Source of the DNA: Spirochaeta sp.
Lineage (GTDB): Bacteria; Spirochaetota; Spirochaetia; DSM-2461
DNA length: 5,332 nucleotides
Direction of reading: 5' to 3'
Assembly: GCA_030592625.1 (NCBI GenBank)
Contig: JAUVIY010000197.1
Span: 1-5,332 of the forward strand
Shown: positions 1 through 5,332 of the stretch, piece by piece
Layout: each line of letters opens with the position of its first letter
Numbering within the stretch: the stretch's first letter is position 1
The notes under the pieces: model-generated
Database searches by the model: none
What the model was told of the DNA's origin: nothing
The model's input: only the letters and a program-made list of their open reading frames with translations
Translations under genes and position numbers: made by a program

Positions 1-1828
1 CCTCTCCAGAACCGCCGGGATTGCCATGGTCACCACCATTCAGAAGCGGCTGATGGTGAGCAGCACCCAGAGCGATCTGATTTTCCGGACCGCTACATCA
101 TACCAGGGAAATCAAATTCTATCCCGAATCATCAGTTTCATCATTCTGTCCCTGAAGTACATCGCCGAGTTGACCGGACTCATCATCCTTCCCGTTATCG
201 GGATTATATTCAACACGGCCGCGGCCCTCACTCTCAGGCGTATTCCCAACCGGACCAAGGTGGATTACAAGACGGGTGAAAACCTCATCATTATTCTCCG
301 TCGATTTCTGAAAGCTCCTCAATCCAGGCGAATCCTCTTCCTCCGGTGGATTTCCCTGGCCCAAATGATACTTTTCGGCATGGCCGTTCCCTTCCTGAGG
401 CGCTCGGTGGGAATCGATACCGCCAGAATTTTCCTCTTCACCATCGCAATCAGCCTGGGCGCATTTCTCTCCAGTTTGAGTCTCAGGCCCATCTCTGCCA
501 GAGCCGGCAGCCGTCCTCTGCTGTTTTTCACCGCCATCCCCGGGACCCTCTTCTTTCTTCTCTGGACCTTCATTCCGGAATACTTCCACCTGGAGATATA
601 CGCCATTGTCGGATTCATCACGATGTACTTCCTGAACGCCTCAAACCTGGCGGTGAACCGACTGCTGATCAGCATCACCCCGGACGACGGTGCCGTCGGT
701 TTCAATTCCATGGAAACCTTCGTAACATCCATCCTGGCCATCATCATCGGATTCAGCGCCGGATACCTGGCGGATCTCTCTCACAACCTCTCAGACAGCC
801 TGCCTATCAATGATTTCGGGTTGGTATTCCTGCCCGCAGCCGTCGGTTCTTTCATTCAGGTTCTACTGTCCTTGAAAATCAACGAGCCGGGAAGCATGGG
901 GCTTGTCGAATCGGCACGGATACTCACCAACATCAGTAATCTTCGAACCTGGCAGACTGTCTCGAATCTGGAAACCACGGCGGACCCTGTTAAGCGAAAA
1001 ACCCTGATTCAATCAGTGGGACACAGCACTGCCCCGGTGGCATCATTCGAGATCGGCAGGATTCTCGCCGAGCCTCTCTCCCATGAGAAGGGTGAACTCA
1101 TCGACGCCCTGTTCCATACCCGGCGCCCCGAACTGGCTGATTTTCTCTACGGTGAAGCCGCCGATCCGGCGTCCTTTCACCGGGACAAGGCGATTTTCGC
1201 CCTGGGGGCTTATCCGGGAAAAGAAACGGAACGAATTCTCGAATCACTTCTGAGCGACAACGATCCCGCCGTCAGGGCCGCCGCCTCAAAGAGCCTGGGT
1301 CGAATCGGCTCCAAAGGTCATCTGAAAACAGTCAGAACCATGTGGCTGCAGTCGGAGAACCTCCATGAACGCCTGGACTATATGATCGCGATGTCGCACA
1401 TGGATCCCGAACGCCTTTATCTCGATGAGGTGTTTTCCCCGCGAATCGTCACCTCGGGAGAGAAATCCGAGCGGACATTCTTCACTCTCATATCCCGACA
1501 GTTCGGCATGAGTCCTCCCCTGGGCGTGATTTACAGGGAAGAGGCCACCCGTTACGGCAGAGGGCTGGAACTGCTCCTGGAAGAATCCAGAGATACGAGT
1601 TTTCTCCTGGAACAAAGCCATACACTTGAAGCCCTTTGGGAAGGAAAAGTATATGAACGGATCTGGGGGCTCTGTCACTCGGCATTTAAGGATACCGATC
1701 CACCGGTAGAACTGATTCCCATAACCCGGGCACTGAAACAATTCCCCATTGAGGCCGCAGATTCAGCCAATGCCCTTGCAGCGCTGTATTTCACATACCA
1801 GATACTCACCGCCGAGGGAGAATCATGA
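1..1828 (+). CDS. MFS-type membrane transporter fused to a C-terminal HEAT-repeat domain (5'-partial)
   Basis: The protein is probably an inner-membrane transporter of unknown substrate. The frame is open from position 2 through a Met codon at 26, and there is no stop before the window edge. Numbering from that Met gives 600 residues. About seven hydrophobic helices are visible: roughly 31-48, 50-71, 103-125, 132-152, 165-183, 189-210 and 231-284 (the last stretch probably two helices). A polar loop at 72-102 looks like the central MFS loop. RPISARAGSRPLL (154-166) resembles the MFS motif A repeat between helices 8 and 9. About five N-terminal helices should therefore lie upstream, and the Met at 26 is unlikely to be the real start. 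Residues 290-600 are soluble. Helical repeats at about 325-440 look like HEAT repeats, the clearest being 385-430 (AIFALGAYPGKE, then DNDPAVRAAASKSLGRIG). The rest of the tail, about 441-600, is not recognised. The stop codon overlaps the next start as ATGA. Related architectures include HEAT-fused nucleotide-transporter-like proteins, but no substrate can be inferred. Confidence 0.82.
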   Translation, partial: LSRTAGIAMVTTIQKRLMVSSTQSDLIFRTATSYQGNQILSRIISFIILSLKYIAELTGLIILPVIGIIFNTAAALTLRRIPNRTKVDYKTGENLIIILRRFLKAPQSRRILFLRWISLAQMILFGMAVPFLRRSVGIDTARIFLFTIAISLGAFLSSLSLRPISARAGSRPLLFFTAIPGTLFFLLWTFIPEYFHLEIYAIVGFITMYFLNASNLAVNRLLISITPDDGAVGFNSMETFVTSILAIIIGFSAGYLADLSHNLSDSLPINDFGLVFLPAAVGSFIQVLLSLKINEPGSMGLVESARILTNISNLRTWQTVSNLETTADPVKRKTLIQSVGHSTAPVASFEIGRILAEPLSHEKGELIDALFHTRRPELADFLYGEAADPASFHRDKAIFALGAYPGKETERILESLLSDNDPAVRAAASKSLGRIGSKGHLKTVRTMWLQSENLHERLDYMIAMSHMDPERLYLDEVFSPRIVTSGEKSERTFFTLISRQFGMSPPLGVIYREEATRYGRGLELLLEESRDTSFLLEQSHTLEALWEGKVYERIWGLCHSAFKDTDPPVELIPITRALKQFPIEAADSANALAALYFTYQILTAEGES

Positions 1829-3453
1829 CGAAAATCCCTGAGAATCTGTTTCGAGATCTGGCCGATGATCTGGAGATGGCGATTTTCCTTACCGACGAGG
1901 AAGGGATCGTTCATCACCTGAATGAACGGGCTTCATCCATGATCCGGCTGCCGAAACTGACCGCTGTCGGCCGCTTGCTGAAACACCTTCTGCCTCTCGA
2001 TATCGCGGAGCTTCTGGCCGATGAAAGTCGGGAAGCCCTGGCTACCGGCCGAATCCAATATATGATGAAGAGAACCCTCATCCTGCCGGGTTGGGGTATC
2101 CGCTATTACGATATCCGGGTTATCCCTTACCGCAGTTCCGAAGGCGGGTCCTGGATTGCCCATCTGCTCCTGGACATCACGAACCGGGAACGCAGGAAAA
2201 TGGCCAGTGAGAAGGCTCGTGAAAATGCCGAGGCCGAAGCCAGGGCCAGACGGGCATTTCTGGCCAGGATGAGCCATGAAATCCGTACCCCTATGAACGG
2301 CATCATGGGGATGACCGACCTGGCACTTCAATCCGATCCACCGGAGGAAATCGGTGAGTATCTGGGGGTGATAAAGAGTGCTGCCGATTCACTTCTGGGT
2401 ATCATCAACGATGTCCTGGATTTCGCCAAAGTGGAATCCGGCAAAATGGAGCTGGAACAACAGCCCTTGCGGATTTCCTCCCTTCTGGATGAAACACTGG
2501 CTCTGCTGCATCCGGCAGCGGATGATAAGGGGATTGAACTGAAAGGCGAAGTTGATTCCGCCCTTCCGGAGCTCCTCATCGGCGATCCCACTCGAATCAG
2601 GCAGATCCTCACCAACCTCATCGGGAATGCCGTTAAATTCACCGATTCCGGCGAAGTTATCGTCAGGCTCGAACCGGGTCCGAAACCTCAGGATGCATCG
2701 GATGAGGAAATCACAATAGTCGGAGCAGTCAGCGATACCGGCATCGGAATCGATCCGGAAAAACTGGAATCGCTCTTTGATGCCTTCACCCAAAGCGACT
2801 TATCCATCAGCAGGGAATATGGCGGAACAGGACTGGGACTGGCCATCTGCCGCACTTTGGCCCGTCTCATGGGAGGAGATGTCGAAGCCGAAAGTTCTCC
2901 TGATAAAGGTTCGGTGTTCCGATTCCGTATCCAGCTGAAGAAGGCTGATGATTCGGCAATTTCTGAAAGCCCGGGATACGGAGCACTAACCGATTCGGAA
3001 CGTCAGGAAAATGGGTATGGCTCCGTCAAGGTTCCATGTTGGGACGGTATCACCGTTCTCCTTGCGGAAGACAACAGGGTGAACAGGCTGGTTGCCGAGA
3101 ATTTGTGTGGCCGGGCCGGTTTGAAAGTGATATCCTGCCCGGATGGCGCCGAGGCGTTTTTAGAATGGGAGAAACACCGGCCGGATTTGATTCTCATGGA
3201 CCTTCAGATGCCGAATATGGACGGGATTGAGGCCACCCGGAAAATTCGGGAGGCGGAATCCTCGGGTATTCCGGGAAACCCGGGGAATCCGGAGAAAGTC
3301 CCTATCATTGCCCTGACGGCCCACATCCTGGAAGAGGAGAGAAAAGCCGCGGCGGAGGCCGGCATGGACGGCTGGGTCGGCAAACCCGTAAAGCCGGCGG
3401 AACTCTACGCGGAGCTTGAACGACTCCTGCCTCCCGTGGTATCTGGGAAGTAA
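1825..3453 (+). CDS. Soluble hybrid sensor histidine kinase (PAS-HisKA-HATPase_c-REC)
   Basis: This 542-residue kinase should autophosphorylate on His and pass the phosphate to its own receiver Asp. Residues 8-120 form a PAS-like sensor domain. A charged Ala/Glu/Arg-rich helix at 121-146 probably forms the signalling coiled coil. The H-box is [18 protein letters not shown] with His151. The ATPase domain has an N-box around [10 protein letters not shown] (Asn264, Asn268), a G1 box DTGIGI (304-309), an F-box around 318-321 and a G2 box GGTGLGLAI (333-341). A linker at about 373-408 leads to the receiver, with acidic Glu415/Asp416, acceptor Asp459 in [13 protein letters not shown], Thr498 and Lys520. 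All catalytic residues looked for are present. There is no membrane segment or signal peptide, so it is cytosolic. There is no Hpt or DNA-binding output domain, and no partner regulator lies in the window. The ATG at 1825 overlaps the upstream stop (ATGA) and has GAGGGAG four bases before it. The ligand is unknown. Confidence 0.95.
   Translation: MTKIPENLFRDLADDLEMAIFLTDEEGIVHHLNERASSMIRLPKLTAVGRLLKHLLPLDIAELLADESREALATGRIQYMMKRTLILPGWGIRYYDIRVIPYRSSEGGSWIAHLLLDITNRERRKMASEKARENAEAEARARRAFLARMSHEIRTPMNGIMGMTDLALQSDPPEEIGEYLGVIKSAADSLLGIINDVLDFAKVESGKMELEQQPLRISSLLDETLALLHPAADDKGIELKGEVDSALPELLIGDPTRIRQILTNLIGNAVKFTDSGEVIVRLEPGPKPQDASDEEITIVGAVSDTGIGIDPEKLESLFDAFTQSDLSISREYGGTGLGLAICRTLARLMGGDVEAESSPDKGSVFRFRIQLKKADDSAISESPGYGALTDSERQENGYGSVKVPCWDGITVLLAEDNRVNRLVAENLCGRAGLKVISCPDGAEAFLEWEKHRPDLILMDLQMPNMDGIEATRKIREAESSGIPGNPGNPEKVPIIALTAHILEEERKAAAEAGMDGWVGKPVKPAELYAELERLLPPVVSGK
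3271..3297 (+). repeat. Three tandem 9-base units inside the receiver domain of the kinase
   Basis: The units are CCGGGAAAC, CCGGGGAAT and CCGGAGAAA. They are in frame and encode PGN-PGN-PEK (residues 483-491). They lie in the loop just before the KVPIIALTA strand of the receiver domain, where a short variable loop is expected. The reading frame is kept. This looks like a small in-frame slippage duplication rather than a functional site. Confidence 0.6.
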
Positions 3454-3454
3454 C

Positions 3455-3460
3455 AAGGAA
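3455..3460 (+). promoter_or_regulatory. Ribosome binding site of hisC
   Basis: AAGGAA lies five bases before the ATG at 3466, within the 12-base gap after the kinase stop codon. It supports this start, which also matches the usual HisC N-terminus, where the SSNENPLGPSP motif follows about 25 residues in. Confidence 0.7.
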
Positions 3461-3465
3461 ACCGG

Positions 3466-4524
3466 ATGAAACTCAAAGCCAATATCGCTTCAATGGAAGC
3501 CTATGTCCCGGGGAAGACCATCCCCGGCGCCGTCAAGCTCTCATCCAATGAAAACCCCCTGGGGCCGTCGCCGAAAGCGGTGGAAGCCATCAGGGACGCT
3601 CTGGCGGGGATTCATCGGTATCCCGACGGTGCCTCTACAACCCTGAAGACCACCCTCGCCCGCCAATGGGACGTACCGATAGAGAGCATCCTTGTGGCCA
3701 ACGGCAGTGACGAGGTATTCACGCTTCTGGCCGCCGCCTGGATCGGACCGGAAGAAAATGCCATAGGCATACGGGAAACCTTCAGTCAGTACCGTTACGC
3801 CGTCCGCCTTTTCGGCGCCGAAATGCGCGAGATTTCACTGGACGCCGGTTCATACGATCTTGAGGGTATGCTCGGAATCATCGACAGGGATACCCGGATG
3901 GTGTTTATCTGCAATCCTAATAATCCTACCGGTACCTATCGGACCCACGAGGAAATCGCCGACTTCCTGAACAAGGTTCCCCGGGACGTCATTGTCGTCC
4001 TGGATGAAGCTTATGCGGATTTCGCTGATGAAACGGATTTTCCCGATTCCCGAACCCTGCTGAAGCAGTACCGGAACCTCGTGGTTACCAGGACATTCTC
4101 GAAAATTTACGGTCTGGCAGGTCTTCGGGTGGGATATGCTATCGGAAATCCTGAATTGATCTCGGGAGCCGAGCGTGCATCGATGCCTTTCAATGTAAAC
4201 AATCTGGCCCAGGCGGCGGCGCTGGCGGCCCTGGGAGACGAGGAACACCGCAAAGCGACACTGAAACTGGTTCGAACAGAGAAGGCGTTCTTCAGCGCTG
4301 AGCTCACCGACAGGGGCATCTTCCACTACCCCACCCAGGCCAATTTCGTTTGTTTCCGCCTGGATACGGAAATCTCCGGCCTCTGGGAGCCTATCGCCAG
4401 CAGAGGCATCGCCATCAGAGATCTCAAATCTTTCGGTCTTCCCCGGATGGCCCGTTACACCTACGGCACCCGGGAAAACAACCGGCGTCTCCTGGAGATA
4501 CTCGACGAGGTAACATCCGGATGA
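3466..4524 (+). CDS. hisC: Histidinol-phosphate aminotransferase
   Basis: This PLP-dependent class I/II aminotransferase makes L-histidinol phosphate from imidazole-acetol phosphate and glutamate in histidine biosynthesis. It is cytosolic and normally a homodimer. The 352-residue length is normal for HisC. Family motifs in order are KLSSNENPLGPSP (24-36), the HRYPDG segment (50-55) with Tyr52, ANGSDE (78-83), CNPNNPTGTY (149-158), LDEAYADF (179-186) with Asp180 facing the PLP ring nitrogen, TFSKIYGLAGLRVGY (210-224) with the PLP-binding Lys213 and Arg221, and a C-terminal ARYTYGTREN segment (329-338) with Arg330, a likely substrate-carboxylate ligand. No key residue is missing. No other his gene is in the window, so a side role with aromatic amino acids, as some HisC-like enzymes have, cannot be excluded. 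It follows the kinase by 12 bases and its stop overlaps the prsW start. Confidence 0.92.
   Translation: MKLKANIASMEAYVPGKTIPGAVKLSSNENPLGPSPKAVEAIRDALAGIHRYPDGASTTLKTTLARQWDVPIESILVANGSDEVFTLLAAAWIGPEENAIGIRETFSQYRYAVRLFGAEMREISLDAGSYDLEGMLGIIDRDTRMVFICNPNNPTGTYRTHEEIADFLNKVPRDVIVVLDEAYADFADETDFPDSRTLLKQYRNLVVTRTFSKIYGLAGLRVGYAIGNPELISGAERASMPFNVNNLAQAAALAALGDEEHRKATLKLVRTEKAFFSAELTDRGIFHYPTQANFVCFRLDTEISGLWEPIASRGIAIRDLKSFGLPRMARYTYGTRENNRRLLEILDEVTSG
4507..4511 (+). promoter_or_regulatory. Ribosome binding site that decides the prsW start
   Basis: GAGGT lies nine bases before the ATG at 4521, within the last codons of hisC. It favours this start over an in-frame ATG at 4350, which would add 57 polar, Pro/Arg/His-rich residues read from hisC in another frame. 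Confidence 0.6.
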
Positions 4525-5219
4525 TTCCCTATGGCATTTACATCATCCTGGCCGCCGTCCTGCCCTGCATCTTCTTCATATGGCTTCTGGACCGCTTCGA
4601 TCGTTTCAAGAAAGAACCGCGGATTCTTCTCATCAAGCTCTTCGCCGCAGGACTGGTGACACCCCTGGCTGCGTTTCTTATTGAGTTGGTGATGATTCCT
4701 GTCTGCAATGTGCTTCCATCCGGGCTGATTATCCCGGCTCGGGCATTTATCGGAATAGCCGCCGTCGAAGAGGGTGTGAAGCTTGCGGCCCTGCTGCTGA
4801 TTGTCCGGAAGCGCAGGGAATTCGACGAAATTCTCGACGGAGCCGTCTATGCCGTATCCGTCGCCATGGGCTTTGCATTGCTGGAAAACATCATGTACGT
4901 CTTCGGCTCCGATACCCCCATGTCGTTGGCTCTCATCCGCGGTTTCACCGCCGTCCCCCTCCACGCCCTGGCCGGCGGTTTCATGGGCCTGGCCGTCGCC
5001 CGGGATAAAATCGAATCAAAGGGAAGCATTACAGCGGCTTTTCTCATCGCCGTCGTTATCCACGGTGCCTACGACTGGTTCCTTATGGATCCCCGCCTTT
5101 CCAACCTCTTCATCTACCCCTTACTCATCACCGGATGGTGGCTTCTCATCAGAGCCATCAGGAAGGCCCGAAAAGACGATATCCTGGCTGGAAGACATTT
5201 CACTTCCGGCAACAGTTGA
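4521..5219 (+). CDS. PrsW family intramembrane metalloprotease (peptidase family M82-like)
   Basis: This is a 232-residue polytopic membrane protein. Members of this family are membrane proteases; Bacillus subtilis PrsW makes the first cut in the anti-sigma factor RsiW. The family motifs are present in order: EEGVK (83-87, the EExxK motif), GFALLEN (117-123, FxxxE), PLHALAGG (146-153, HxxxG) and HGAYDW (181-186, HxxxD). The glutamates and histidines are the expected catalytic or metal-binding residues. Hydrophobic segments lie at about 3-23, 38-62, 72-95, 107-128, 134-160, 169-188 and 195-212, followed by a basic tail. The N-terminus has the KEPR element (31-34) common after the first helix in this family. 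The start at 4521 overlaps the hisC stop (ATGA), which suggests translational coupling. No anti-sigma or sigma factor gene is in the window, so the substrate is unknown and the symbol prsW is not assigned as an orthologue. Confidence 0.9.
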   Translation: MIPYGIYIILAAVLPCIFFIWLLDRFDRFKKEPRILLIKLFAAGLVTPLAAFLIELVMIPVCNVLPSGLIIPARAFIGIAAVEEGVKLAALLLIVRKRREFDEILDGAVYAVSVAMGFALLENIMYVFGSDTPMSLALIRGFTAVPLHALAGGFMGLAVARDKIESKGSITAAFLIAVVIHGAYDWFLMDPRLSNLFIYPLLITGWWLLIRAIRKARKDDILAGRHFTSGNS

Positions 5220-5244
5220 CATTTTTTCAGCAAGTCTCTATCTT
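5216..5244 (+). promoter_or_regulatory. Sigma-70-type promoter for the initiator tRNA
   Basis: A perfect -35 box TTGACA (5216-5221) is followed by exactly 17 bases and a TATCTT -10 box (5239-5244, four of six consensus bases). Transcription would start near 5251, giving a leader of only about nine bases before the tRNA. The -35 box overlaps the prsW stop codon TGA (5217-5219). The strength of the -35 box, the ideal spacing and the position directly before a stable RNA gene support the call. The weak point is the -10 box. Confidence 0.75.
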
Positions 5245-5259
5245 CATCCTCACGCACAG

Positions 5260-5332
5260 CGCAGGGTAGAGCAGTTGGCAGCTCGTCGGGCTCATAACCC
5301 GGAGGTCGTAGGTTCGAGTCCTACCCCTGCTA
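5260..5332 (+). tRNA. Initiator tRNA-fMet (anticodon CAU)
   Basis: The 73 bases fold into a full cloverleaf. The acceptor strands are 5260-5266 and 5325-5331, the D stem GAGC/GCTC (5269-5272, 5281-5284), the anticodon stem TCGGG/CCCGG (5286-5290, 5298-5302) with loop CTCATAA and anticodon CAT at 5293-5295, and the T stem GTAGG/CCTAC (5308-5312, 5320-5324). Initiator marks are an unpaired first acceptor position (C1 opposite U72), three consecutive G-C pairs next to the anticodon loop, and an A11-U24 pair in the D stem. These separate it from elongator tRNA-Met and from tRNA-Ile with a modified CAU anticodon. The window ends at the discriminator base A73, so it cannot be seen whether CCA is encoded. 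The first-pair mismatch is C-U rather than the more usual C-A. Confidence 0.97.

Noticed and set aside
26..28. The ATG at 26 as the true start of the transporter gene.
   Set aside because: The frame is open to the window edge, no good ribosome binding site precedes it, and the visible helices match only the later part of an MFS fold.
119..589. Minus-strand reading frame of 156 residues antisense to the transporter.
   Set aside because: It is highly charged and Gly/Glu-rich with no family motif, and lies opposite a clear transmembrane coding frame, so it is a shadow frame.
3268..3288. GC-rich hairpin (ATTCCGGG with CCCGGGGAAT) that could be a regulatory structure.
   Set aside because: It needs a two-base bulge, lies mid-gene in the receiver domain, has no T run after it, and is explained by the tandem 9-base units.
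4350..4520. A longer prsW reading frame starting at the in-frame ATG at 4350, giving 289 residues.
   Set aside because: The extra 57 residues are polar, rich in Pro, Arg and His, and lie wholly inside hisC in another frame. The ATG at 4521 has GAGGT before it, overlaps the hisC stop as ATGA, and begins directly with the first membrane helix.
4461..4964. Minus-strand reading frame of 167 residues antisense to the end of hisC and to prsW.
   Set aside because: It is rich in Gly, Asp, Gln and His with no recognisable motif, and both sense frames carry intact catalytic motifs.

Overview
The window is bacterial chromosome with GC content in the mid-50s by eye. Four protein genes are packed on the + strand, followed by an initiator tRNA gene that ends on the last base. 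I see no mobile element, CRISPR array or phage gene. The organism cannot be named from this sequence. A free-living Gram-negative-type bacterium rich in signalling genes (for example a spirochaete or deltaproteobacterial relative) fits the gene mix, but that is a weak guess.

Layout: positions 1-1828 hold the 3' part of a gene for a membrane protein. It joins the C-terminal half of a major facilitator superfamily (MFS)-type transporter to a cytosolic HEAT-repeat tail. Its reading frame is open at the left edge, so the true start lies upstream. Positions 1825-3453 encode a soluble hybrid histidine kinase (PAS - HisKA - HATPase_c - receiver) that starts inside the stop codon of the transporter gene. 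After 12 bases comes hisC (3466-4524), encoding histidinol-phosphate aminotransferase. Its stop codon overlaps the start of a PrsW-family intramembrane metalloprotease gene (4521-5219). A 40-base gap carries a good sigma-70-type promoter whose -35 box overlaps the prsW stop codon. Then comes tRNA-fMet (5260-5332).

How the genes may work together: two ATGA overlaps and one 12-base gap suggest that the four protein genes are co-transcribed and partly translationally coupled. The transporter-HEAT protein and the kinase are the likeliest functional pair, because the kinase has no membrane segment of its own and the transporter carries a large protein-interaction tail. This is inference from gene order and domain content only. 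hisC is a biosynthetic gene separated here from other his genes, and PrsW may act on an unidentified membrane substrate. The tRNA appears to be transcribed from its own promoter, with possible readthrough from the operon.
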